Below, one piece after another: positions 24,740-36,049 of a stretch of DNA of 64,000 nt. The position numbers and the translations under genes are program-made. The stretch comes from Myrmaecium sp. VS I D KN 1. Lineage: Eukaryota > Ascomycota > Dothideomycetes > Valsariales > Valsariaceae. The stretch is taken from assembly GCA_019775845.1 (NCBI GenBank), contig JADQAV010000015.1, positions 1,116,001 to 1,180,000 of the forward strand, in the 5' to 3' direction. Every line of letters starts with the position of its first letter. The first letter of the stretch is position 1. Below the pieces are notes generated by a model. The model had not been told where the DNA came from. It ran no database searches and was given only the letters and a program-made list of their open reading frames with translations.

Positions 24740-27700
24740 CCTTAAGACTCTAACTAAACCCTAATATTCGAATCGCTCTTTATAAACTTATAGAGGGGAA
24801 TAAGTATACCTAATATAGGATTACTATTATCTACTCCTCCCGATATATTAATACTTAACGATATAGAAGCTAATATAAAAGAGCTATTACTATTATTATA
24901 ACTATCTTAGATACTCTAATAGCCTTAACTACCTTAACTAGATAATAACTAGATAAAAGGGATCTAACTATACCTAGCTAATAAGCTAGAAGATATTCTA
25001 TAAAGATAATAATAATTAGATACCTAGATTACTAGATTAAGGGTATAGAAGAAAGTAAAAAATATAGGAAGAGAGTTAGTAAAGCTTACCCTTCTATATT
25101 AGAGGATAGAGGTAGGTAAAGAGATATTATTAAAAGAAATAGCTTAATTAGACCTAAATAGGCTTAGAAAAATAAGAGAAAAGCTATAATAATCCTATCT
25201 ATCTAAACCTAAACCTCTATATATATTTAAAGGAAAGAACCGAGCTAGTTATAACTATTAAATTTATTATTATAAGAGATATTATATCTACTTACCGGCA
25301 GACTTTAGAATTAAATAATAAAAAGTAAACTTTAGAGTATACTACCTAGTAGAGGTATAAAGGATAATAAGAAATCTAAGTAGACCTAGAGAAAGAACGA
25401 AATCTTATCTAGGAACTTATATAGGAAGACCTAAAGGCCTATATACTAGCTAGTATAGGCTTAGTAGCCGAGCGAAAGTAGAGAGTAATAAATTAGCTTA
25501 AAAGAGCTACTTAGAGAACTATATAAATACTATCTAAGCTCTTAGGATATATATAACTACTATAGAATAAGGTTAAATAGAGATTAGAAGAAAGAATAGT
25601 CTTTAAATTTTTAAATACCTTAAATCTAGCTATTAAGGAGAAGATATAAACTATTAATTATAATATCCTTTAAATACTACTAATAGTAGAGGAGAAAGCT
25701 AACTAGCTCTAGAGAACTATAAAATTAATAAGACTATTAAAGTTTAATAGATTTAAATAGAAGAGAGATAATAAATTATATAAAAAGGATAAACTAAGTA
25801 AGAAAGAGCTAAAAAGAGCTAATTAGACTAAAGGAAGGATTAGCGATCTCTAAAAGATTTTACTAAAATTAAATATTATATCTATAGTAAGATAGGCTAT
25901 CTCTTAAGGACCTATCCTAAGAAGAAAACCTATAAAGACTTAAAAAAAGATAAAGAGTATAAGGAATAGATTCTTACCTTATTATCTATATTAATCTTTA
26001 AGAATCTCTAAGGACGACTAATAAACTAGAATATCTTATTAGAGGAGTAGTAACTAAGCTACTTACTTTAATAGCTTAAATTAGATTAACCTAGATAGAA
26101 GTACTAGTAGATAATAGTTCCTTTCTTAATATTATTATATTAATACTAGTAAAATAGCTAGATTTAAAGGTTAAACTAATAATAGGCTTAGAAGTAAAGT
26201 AAGTAACTAGTATACTATTATCTATCTATAGATAAGTAGAAGTAAAGCTTATCTTAAAGGACTATAAAGGCCGTAAATATATATAGGAGGTCTTATTTAT
26301 TATTATAGAGAGTTAAGCTTATAATATAATCCTAGGAATACTATAAATTAAAAAAGTTAACCTAAGGATTAATTATAAGAGGAAGACTATTCGATTCTTA
26401 CTAAAATAGATTAATAAGCGCCTATATAAGAAGATTTTAATAGTTAGTAGGAAGAGATTCGCGAAAATATTAAAGAATAAAGATATAGATATTTATATCT
26501 ATATAATAACTAAGATAGAGATAGGATAGCTCTAGATTAAGATATCTATTCTAAAGGAGTACTAACTATATATAAATATCTTTTTAGAGGAAGATAGTAA
26601 AGAACTACTAGCTTATATATAGTATAACCTAGTAATTAAATTAATAGAAGGGAAGATACCGCTATATAATCTCTTATATAATCTATTAGCGGTAGAACTC
26701 GCCGTATTACGCTAATATTTAGAAGACTACCTACGAAGGGACTAGATTATTTAATTAAAATCTTTAGTAGAAGTACTAATCCTTTTTATAAAGAAAAAAG
26801 ATAGTAGTTTATAATTATATATTAATTATAGAGGATTAAACGCTATTACGCTTAAAAATCGCTATCTATTACTATTAATCTAGGAATTACTAGATAGATT
26901 AGTAGGAGCTAAGATCTATACCTCCCTAGAATATAGGGATACTTACTACAGAATCCGAATTAAGGAAGGGGACGAGTAGAAAATAGCCTTTTGGACTAGA
27001 TATAGCTATTTTAAGTATAAAGTAGTCCTTTTTAGCTTAATTAACGCCCTTACGGCTTTTTAAGCTCTAATTAATAAGGCTTTAGCAGGCCTAATTAATA
27101 TATCTATATAGTACTATATACCTAGATAATATACCAATCTTCTTATAGAACTAAAAGGAGTATATAAAGTATATCTAATAGGTATTAAAGAGGCTGAGAG
27201 AATATAAACTATTTATAAAGCTCTTAAAAAGTAAATTTAATACTATAGAGATAGAGTTCCTAGAATATATTATATCTCTAAAAAGGGTAAAGATAGACTT
27301 AGAAAGGCTTAAAATAATTATAAAGTAGCTAGAGCTAATAACCGTAAAAAATATAAGGATATTTATAAGATCTATAAACTACTTTAGATAATTTATTAAT
27401 AGTTTCTTAAGGATAGCTATACTATTAACTAAATTAACCTAAAAAGGGCTAGGTAGTACTAAAGGAGGCTATAAATAAAGAAAAGAAGAACTTTTTACTA
27501 TTAATATCGGTCTTAAAGGTAGGAAAGCCTTCTAGGAACTAAAGAATACTTTTACGAAAGTACTAATCCTAGTATACTTCAACCTAGACAGGCCTATAAA
27601 AGTAGAAGTTAATACTTTAGAGGGAGTAGTAGCCGGGATATATTAATAGCTAGTTAAGGAACTAGATAGAAGTAAGATTTAGAGACTAATTACGTTCTAC

Positions 27701-29750
27701 TTATATAAGATAATTAAGATAGAGTATAACTATAATATCTATAATAAAGAGTTACTCGCGATTATTAGTAGTTATAAATGATAGAGGTACTATTCAAAAG
27801 GGCTAAAAGATCCCTTTAAGTTAATTATAGATTATAATAACCTATAATAGTTTATAAAAATAAAGACCTTAAATAAAAGGTAGGCAGGATAGATAGAAAG
27901 ACTTTATAATTTCTATTTTAAAATTATATATCGGCTAGAGAAGTTAAACCTAGCTAATAGCCTATCTAGAAGACTTGAGGTATATAATAAATTAATATTA
28001 TAAGGCTTATAGGAACAGCTAAGTACTATAAAAAAACTTAGAATAAAATACTAAATAATATAGTAGAATAACTCCTAATAGTATCTAATATTAAGGTATA
28101 TATTCCTTAATACTAGGGACCAGCCTTAGAGCCCTAAGAAGAGGTAGAAGGAGCTAAGAGGACTAGATAGGGCTAGGAGACTCTATTTCTTCTAAACGAA
28201 AGGAGAAGATCCTTAAGGAAGTTTATAATAATCTAATAAGAGGTTACTTTAGATATATAAGAATATTAGGGAAGGCTAAGCGGATTATAACCTAAAAAGG
28301 AATAAATAAAGAAGTAAAGGAGTATATCTAGAACTACTAGATCTATACTATGTTAAAGGCTAAAAGATATAAACTATATAACCTATTATAACTATTAGAG
28401 GTACTGTAGAGACTATAATAGTATATTATAATAGACTTTATTACTAATCTACTATCTTTAAACATAATAAGTATAGTATACGATATAATCTTAGTCTTAA
28501 TAAATATATTTACTAAGATAGCTTATTATATCTCTATTTAGAAGAAGCTGAGTACTATAAAACTTATAGAAGCTTATATAAAGGAAGTAATTAGATTTTA
28601 TAGGATCTTAGAGATAATCCTCTTAGATAGAGATCTTATTATAGAATTAACTTACTAAAAGACCTTTAATAAGGCTCTATAATCTAAAAGGATACTCTTA
28701 TTAGCTTACTACCTATAGATAGATAGATAGAGAGATAGAGAGATAGAATTAGACTCTTAAGTAGTACCTAAGAAGCTACTATAATCTAGAATAGGATAAT
28801 TAGGTAATATAGCTACTAATAATAGAGTATATATATAACGATAATATCTATATAACTACTAGGTTTATATTTTTTAAGCTAACTAAGAATATTACCTATA
28901 AGGGGGTAAACTCTAGGAAATAGACTAATTTAGCGTAAAAGCCTATATATAGCTGAATTAGCTAAGAAGGTAATTAAGTTATATAAGTAACTTAGAAAGA
29001 ACCTAGAGAAAGCTCGATAGGACTAGGAGTTAATAGCTAATAAAAAAAGGATTTATAAGGAATATTAGGTTAGAGACTAAATATTAGTATCTACTAGGAT
29101 TATTAACTCCTCTCGTCTAAAGAAGAAGCTAGACTATAAATACTATAGCCTAGGTATAGTCTAAGAGAAGATAGGTAAATATACTTATTAAAATATATCT
29201 ATTAGATTATAAGAATATCTATCTAACCTTTTATATATTATTATTAGAACTATAGGCTTAGAAGGGATTACTAAGATATCCGGACTAATATATAGTAATA
29301 AGGCTACTAGAAGATAGGGAGGATATCTATAAAGTAAAAAAGATTAAGGATAGAAGGAAGAATATTAAAGGATAATAAGAATACTTTATTAAGTAGAAGA
29401 ACTATCCCTAAGAAGAAAATTCTTAGAAAAAAGGACTAAACTTAAGCCTATTAATATTTATAAGGTTCTAAAGAAGGATTAAGAGGGATAAATAAATAAG
29501 AAAGGAGATAGAGTAAGGCTAGGAGGGATAAATAAGAGCTATCTTTTCCCTATTTTCCTTAAAAGGGGTTTTTTAGGTTTTAATAGCGGTTTCTAGCCTA
29601 TATTAGTAGTAAACTTACTAGACTAGGATAATCTAAAGAACTAAGTAATATAGAAAGTAAAGTATAGGTAGAGTAGAGAATATATCTATATAAATAGCTT
29701 TATTAAAGTTATTAAAGCTATAGAAGGTAAGTAAGGAACTAGTATATTAG
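24740..29750 (+). mobile_element. Ty3/Gypsy-type retrotransposon fossil
   Basis: The order of recognisable parts is that of a Gypsy element: gag (about 24,900-25,850) with a zinc-knuckle-like region near 25,870, protease-like region (about 26,050-26,400), reverse transcriptase (about 26,650-27,360), RNase H (about 27,480-27,990), integrase (about 28,300-29,020), then a chromodomain-like or C-terminal tail (about 29,080-29,260). It is broken throughout, with very many RIP changes, so it is old or was heavily RIPed. Clear paired LTRs were not recognised. Fragments of relatives lie at 13,965-14,460 and 17,005-17,290. Confidence 0.75.
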
Positions 29751-29789
29751 CTAAATAAAGGGAGTAAAAAGCCCTACTATTTATACTTA

Positions 29790-29895
29790 TATAACTATAG
29801 AAGTTAGAGTAATAAGTAATATAACTATAGAAGCTTAAGTAACTAGTAATATAACTATAATAGTATTAGTAATAAGTAATATAGCTAATAACTAT
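29790..29895 (+). repeat. 30-bp tandem repeat, about three and a half units
   Basis: Consecutive units begin TAATATAACTATAGAAG or a close variant and repeat every 30 bp, just downstream of the Gypsy fossil. Confidence 0.7.
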
Positions 29896-29930
29896 ATACT
29901 ATATAATATTAAGAAGGGGGAAGGCTTCTA

Positions 29931-30766
29931 GTAGATTTTTAGACTAAAAAGGAATATTATTAACGGCTATAATAGCGAGGAGAGCGGCGAGGAGTAGAAG
30001 GACCTACTAAATCTAGAATAAAAGGATATATAGAGAGAGCGGCGTCTATAATACTCTTAGTAGCACGATTATAGTCCGTATTATACTAACTATAAAGGTT
30101 AAGGTAATAGATAGAATTAATATATCTTAATAACTATATGCGGCGCTTCTAAGGGCTAATTAGTACTAATTAAAGCTAATAAAGGAGGATACTAACTAAA
30201 GGTAATAAAGCCGCTATAATCGGATTATTATTATCTATAACCTCCTTAATAGTATAACGTTTCTGCTCCTCCTTATAAGTAATACCTAGGATAGAACGGT
30301 CTCTACCTTATAGAACTAATCTAGATTATTTAAGAGTATTATTACCCGTATAAGCGTATAGACTATTAGAATACTTAGGGAACGTACTATAAAGGTTAAA
30401 CCAGATTAAATATAGGTTAAAGGAGAATATACTCCCGGATAATACTAACGATCTCCCTAGCTTTAGTATATACGTCTAACTCTTCTTTATAAGGCCTAGA
30501 GGCCCTCTTAGTAGTAGTTCTATTAGATTTTACGTCGATTAACTATCCGATTTCTTATATTTAAGTCTTAACGAGCTCGGGGGCCTATAAAGAAGCTAAG
30601 TTAGTAATATATAGGCTAAAGAGGGCTAAAGAGATATACCAAGAAATAATCTTACCCTTATTTAGTATAATACGCGTAACGTATCCCTATAGTATCTCTA
30701 GATAATAAGATAAGCCGCTAGAGGTCTTTATTAGTATTAAAGCGATATACCTTAGTCTTACTATCT
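29931..30766 (+). mobile_element. family X, 5' part
   Basis: Matches 36,050-36,462 joined to 37,888-38,320, so it shows the uninterrupted ('empty') state of the site where the small hAT-like element inserted in the other copy. It is cut off at 30,767 by a Copia LTR. Confidence 0.65.
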
Positions 30767-31072
30767 TAGGCTTCTAGTTTTCTTATAGAGTTTTTTATTA
30801 ATTTAAAATTAACCTAGTAGAACTAGTTAGCTAGTTCTAGGCCTAAGTCTAGGCCTTAGTTAATTCTAAATCATCTAAGTCTGGGTCTTAGTTAATTATA
30901 AATTATTTAAGTCCGGGCCTTAGTTAATTCTAAATTATCTAATTCTAGGCCCCGCTTAATTTCTAATCGGCTGGTTCTTTACCTCAGTTCCTAGTGTTAC
31001 AGGCATCTTATAATACCTTTATTTAGTAGTTTAAATATATTATAACCATATTATAATGCCTTAGTTTTAACA
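30767..31072 (-). repeat. solo LTR of the Copia-type family
   Basis: The reverse complement matches the 3' LTR at 34,256-34,592, beginning TGTTAAAACTAAGGC and containing three to four 32-bp tandem units. No internal Copia sequence adjoins it. Confidence 0.7.
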
Positions 31073-31084
31073 GTAGCTACCTTA

Positions 31085-31225
31085 GGTATAATGCTAGAGG
31101 TACGTAAGCGAGCCGTAAGCGAGCGTAGCACGTATAAGTATATTAGGGGAAGCTAGAAAAGGGGTAACTCTTCAGGATTAGTCTATATACTACAAGTAAT
31201 ACCACCCTATTAATACTTAACTACG
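31085..31225 (+). repeat. LTR-like repeat R1, copy 4
   Basis: Close to copy 3 at 16,868-17,005, with AAGCGAGCGTAGCACG and GGGGAAGCTAGAAAAGGGG. Confidence 0.6.
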
Positions 31226-31259
31226 CTAGTTATTACCTATTTCCTAATACTATTTTATC

Positions 31260-33480
31260 CTATATAATCTCGCCCTAGTCCTCTTTCTTAACTCTAGTAG
31301 TATTAAGAACTCTCTTAAGCTCTTTATTATAGGTTTTTAGTAAGCTAAAATAATATTTTAGGGCCTACCTCCTAAACGGCGTAAATTTATAAGTCCGCTT
31401 AGTATCCTTAGAATTATTATACTTAGAGAGATATTAGTATATATATAATATATATACTTTTTTATAGATACTTACTTCTTCTCCCTGTATATAGTATAAC
31501 TTAGCTTCTCTTATACGTAATACCTTCTCTCGGTAATTAGTATATTCCTTAATAATAGTTAGGTACGAATTATTAATTTAGTTGACTAATAGGTCGATAA
31601 AAAGCCTAGCTTAGCCGGATATAAAATTATCCAAGGAAATAGTTAATACTTAATATAGTAAATAGATTCTTTTATAGGTATAGTTTACCGGAAGTCCTAT
31701 AATAGAAATAATACTTTTTAAATATTAGTAGTACTTTAATAGCCTCCTTAACTATTAATTTATTCTCGTTCTTAAAGTAACCTTATACTTCCTATAACTT
31801 ACGTTCTATAATTAAATAAACGTTATAGTTTACTTTACTATTATCCCTAAATATATATTTATCGAGAAGAATATTATCGGGTTTAAGAAGCCGTAGGGGC
31901 TATATAGGGGACTAGGGCTAGGTTAAGAGGCTAAGGATAGTTAGTATATCCGCCTTAATTTTTTTAGCCGGTATATATATTACGTTTTATTAATTATCTC
32001 GCTTTCGGGTCTTAGATATTAAAGGTAGACATAAGGGTAAGGCTTTAGGTATTTTTTTACGCGCTTTACTACGCTTTAGCGTAATATATAGCTTTACTAT
32101 AGAAGGAATATTATTAGCTTATAAGATTCTATAGATACGGATATATTCTTATATTATAGTTATACCGCCTTTTACTTTCCCTTAAGCATCTTAGGTAGCT
32201 TTATATATAGACCTTATTCTACCGCCTTCTATTTTCCCTTAAGTATCTTAAATAGTATTATAAATAAACCTTATTTTTGTTAATCCTTTGCTAATATATC
32301 TTTCGCGGATATAGTTAATAATAGTTAATTATAAGAGTAAGGATTACGAATACGGGCTATACGCGCTATACTAGTAGGTTTATTATTATTTTAGTTTATA
32401 TTTATAAGCTCGGGGTAATTATATAAGCGTACTTTAATAACTATTTAAGCTTAAATTTATAGAACTTCTCTATAACGCGTACTATACTACTACTATTTAA
32501 TCTACTAACTATTACGACCTTACCTTAATTATATATTAAGTTAAACGTTTTTATCCTTAGCTAAGTATCCTAATTACTAATTTCTACTATATAGTACTAT
32601 AGCTAGTCCTAATAAAGCGTTAGGTATACTCTTAACTTCTTATATCTATTTACTTTTACTTACCGTGAAGTATAGACGTTATTAATATAGTAGTAGAAGG
32701 TAATAGTAATAATATTATCTCTAAAGATGGGGATAATAGTATCCGGGATCCCTAGTAAGCTCTAATATCTACGCGTTACTTTTATAACCTAATAAGTATA
32801 GATAATATAGAGGCCGAGCCAGGTATATAAGGCTTTTATATAAGGCTATAACGCTCTAATATATAGCTTTAGAGTCGAACGCTAATTCAGGCGATAATAA
32901 TATAGGCGGTAAGTATAGCTCCCCTATAAAATAATAGCTCGTTAACTTATAGTATAAAGAAAGCGGTATAGTTACTAAGGGTAAGGTTTACTATCTACTT
33001 AATATTTTAAAAAAAAACTAATATTTTAAAGACGAATATACTCTAATAACTATATTAGCTAAAATAGCGGAAGATAAATAGGTAATTAGTATAATAATCC
33101 TTAATATAGTTAATAAGATCGGTAATAGGTGGCTAGAGGAGAATAAAGAATCTTATTACTTATAAGGCTATTAATATCCTCGAGCGAGCCGCTAAAGGGT
33201 TTATTATAGATCTAATAATAAGTAAGGTTCTATCTATAAGTCTATATACTATTTCCTTTACTAATATCCCTCTAGCGCGAGGTATATACTTTTAAGGAAC
33301 GCTATATCTCGGACAGCTAGAATATCTAGTAATATTTATAAATATTAATATATTTAGAAAATACCTGGAACTATTAAGAACTTATAAGACCTCTTAAACC
33401 CTAAGTAATATACTATACTAATAATTAATAGTATTAAGTCTTAGTAAAGAAAAGGCTATACTAGCTACCCTATCAATACT
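31260..33480. other. unclassified RIP-degraded tract
   Basis: About 2.2 kb with no recognised family. The minus strand reads slightly more protein-like between 31,350 and 31,950. CpG sites persist while CpA is depleted. Confidence 0.3.
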
Positions 33481-33493
33481 AAAGGGCGGCCGC

Positions 33494-33566
33494 GTAGTAA
33501 AACTATCCCGGGGTAGTAAAACCCCCCGGGGTAGTAGAACCCCCTAAGGTAGTAAGACCCCTAAAA
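33494..33566 (+). repeat. 18-bp GC-rich tandem repeat, four units
   Basis: Units of GTAGTAAAACCCCCCGGG or close variants start at 33,494, 33,513, 33,531 and 33,549. It stands out in AT-rich surroundings and lies near the right end of the hAT-like segment. Confidence 0.85.
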
Positions 33567-33843
33567 AACGTGGCAGTAAGTAATAGGGGTAAGGAATATA
33601 ACTAGAATAGTAAACTACTATAACTTACTAAATAGAGCTAAATTCTATATATTAACCCTTTGTAGCTCACTTTCTATAGCCCCTACTATTATAAGAACTT
33701 CAGGTTTTTCGGTTTTTTTTTAGTCTAAATTTTGAGATTTAGTTGGTTTCTGGTTAGCAGGCCCCCCCTATTTTTAGTACGGGGTTTTTTTAGTTGGCAG
33801 GGACCCTGTTTGGTTGGCATTCAGCGCCAAATGGGCCCCTCTA

Positions 33844-34592
33844 ATAAAAACAGTAATAATAATATATTTATTAACTGATAGCTAATCAGCTATTAAATTA
33901 GTGAAAACCCCTGAACACCACGCTAGATCTAAATATATAGATATATAATATTATATAGTAAGAGATCGCGTGATATCAGGTTTTATAAGCCTAAAATATA
34001 TTCTAACGGCAGAATAGACAGCTGATCTATTTATAAAAGGGCTAGCTAGATAAATCAGTAACTAAAAGATTTATAAGCTATCTAGGAATGAATATAATAG
34101 ATGAAGGATTGCTGTTATAAGATAATAGATAAATAGTTGCTATTATAGAATGAACAGATAAATAACTACTGGTATAAGCTTATAATAGACAAATAATTAC
34201 TATTATATTAACCTATATTATAAACCTTAAGGGGTGTGTTAAAAATAAGGGGGTGTGTCAAAAATAAGGCATTATAATATAGTTATAATCCATCAAAACC
34301 ACTAAATAAAGGCATTATAAGATACTTATAATACTAGAAACTAAGGTAATAAACCAGTTGATTTAGGATCAAGCGGGGCCCAGAATTAGATAATTCAGAA
34401 TTAACTAAGGCCTAGACTTAAATAATTTAGAATTAACCAAGGCCTAGACTTAGATAATTTATAATTAGCCAAGGCCCAGACTTAGATAATTTAGAGTTAA
34501 CTAAGGTCCAGACTTAGGCCTAGACCTGGCTAACTAGCCCCACTAAGTTAATTTTAAATTAATAGAAAACTCTATAAAAAACTAGAGGCCTA
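33844..34592 (+). mobile_element. Ty1/Copia-type fossil, right part with 3' LTR
   Basis: This carries the end of the Copia polyprotein region (to about 34,080), an untranslated stretch, a purine-rich tract at 34,241-34,253 and a 3' LTR at 34,256-34,592. The LTR contains four 32-bp tandem units. It is the continuation of 17,690-18,148, separated by the hAT-like insertion. It looks less RIP-mutated than its surroundings, with more TG and CA left, but is still a fossil. Confidence 0.7.
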
Positions 34593-35476
34593 GTATTTTA
34601 GGTATCTAGATTTATATACTAAAAGATAAAGTCTATATAATAAGTATAGAATTTTTAATTAATTTATTTAGCTTAAAAATCTGGGGTTTTCCCCTCCCTC
34701 GCTTAAAATCTAGGGGTAAAAATCCTAAAAATCTTATAACTTTAAAGCGCCGCGCTTAAATTTCTTAAAAATTAGAATATAGATACTAGATAGTCTTAAT
34801 TATAATATATTAGATTTATATAACTACCTATTAAGTAAATTATTTATTATTTATTTTTTAGGATTAAAATCTAGGGTTTTCCCCGCCTCTCGCTTAGAAT
34901 TTAAGGGTCTAAGCCTCTAAGATTTTTCCCCTTCTCGCCTAAAATCTAAGGATTAAAAATATTAAAAAATAAAAAGCTCTAGTGCGCCGCGGTTATATTT
35001 CTTAAAAGTTAGAATATAGATACTAGATAATATCTATTTCTAATATATTAACTTTCTATTACTACCTAATAAGTATAGCGTTTATTATTAGTTTATTTAA
35101 AAGAAAAGGCTTTTATTTTTATCTATTCCCGCCTAAGCCTACTTTACTTAGATATTAAATACTAAAAATACTTTTTTAAAATAAAATAAAATTACTAAAG
35201 TCTAATATATATAGAAATAATATTAAAATAAAAATTTAAATAAAAAAAGTTAAAAAAAAATCGAAAAAATTTTAAAAAACTTTAAAAAAGAAATCGGAAA
35301 AAATTAGAAAAAAATATCGGAAAAAATCCGGATTCTGCTAAGAAAAACCCGAGCTAACTATAGCCAAAAAATCTGAGCCGAGACCCGACCCGAACCAAAA
35401 ATTCAGGGGCTCTGCCAGCCGAAAAACCCGTCGGGTTTCGGTTGGCTCGGGTCTGCCAACCAGATGGGCCACCCTA
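34593..35476 (+). mobile_element. hAT-like element, right-hand part
   Basis: Matches 37,020-37,879 and ends with the same terminus; its reverse complement starts TAGGGTGGCCCATCTGG. The Copia LTR adjoins its broken left side, so the Copia copy probably inserted into this element. Less RIP-altered than the other hAT-like copies (GGCCCATCTGGTTGGCAG preserved). Confidence 0.65.
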
Positions 35477-35484
35477 GCTGGCAG

Positions 35485-35900
35485 TATACTAATTTTCCTC
35501 AACGCCCGGCATCACGCCTGCGAGGGGCCCTTTATAGAAGTAGACAGGCGCTCTAAGAGCCTACGAGAAGGCCTTTAAGGGGGCCTGCGAGGCGCCTACA
35601 CGGCTCTACTAGAGCTTGCGAAGGGGGGTCTGTCTGAGGGCCTGCATGAGGGCCTGCGTGAGGGCCTGCGAGGCAGCATATGTAAGGGCATCCATGCCTG
35701 AGGGACTGTCTGCCTGATGGCCTGCGTGAGGGCCTAAGGGCCTGAGAGAGCCCGCGAGGGGCGAGAAAGCCCGCGAAAGCCCGCGAGGGGCCTGCGTAAG
35801 AGCTTATAGCTAATCGGAAGGGGGGTTATACGTCTAGTAATCGGGGGTTATACGCCTAGTAATTAGGGGCTGTACGCGCAGTAATAGGGGTATATATAAA
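35485..35900 (+). repeat. GC-rich degenerate minisatellite patch
   Basis: From 35,500 to about 35,800 a 12-13-bp unit resembling GAGGGCCTGCGT recurs many times with variation. From 35,820 to 35,890 a second unit of about 23 bp, containing GGGGGTTATACGCCTAGTAAT, recurs three times. TG and CA are frequent, so this patch has escaped RIP or arrived later. Confidence 0.8.
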
Positions 35901-35914
35901 TATTAATTCCCATC

Positions 35915-36028
35915 CAGATAACTACTAGGATAATAAAATAAACTAGGGCTAATTTATTACCTATAAAATACTCCTTAAAAATCTTTTATAATACCTTATA
36001 TACTTAGTCAGCTCTATCCTATTTAATA
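35915..36028 (-). repeat. LTR-like repeat R2, copy 3
   Basis: Matches 17,545-17,671 in the same orientation, lacking the outer part. Confidence 0.65.
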
Positions 36029-36049
36029 TAAATACTATATAGTACTAAG

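Larger units (their letters stand above)
18149..33843. mobile_element. hAT-like termini bounding a 15.7-kb segment with perfect 8-bp target duplication
   Basis: The left end begins CAGGGTAGCCTATTTAG; the reverse complement of the right end begins TAGAGGGGCCCATTTGG. ATAAAAAC is repeated exactly at 18,141-18,148 and 33,844-33,851, and Copia-like sequence flanks both sides. hAT elements make 8-bp target duplications and typically start CAGGG. The two termini match the two ends of the smaller relative at 36,463-37,879. The interior is mostly other repeats (R2, family X, Gypsy, Copia LTR, unclassified tracts), so this is either one hAT enlarged by nested insertions or a hAT that carried cargo. No transposase could be identified. 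Confidence 0.7.

Noticed and set aside
35500-35900. CRISPR-like array
   Set aside because: The units are degenerate and contiguous, with no unique spacers, and the genome is eukaryotic.
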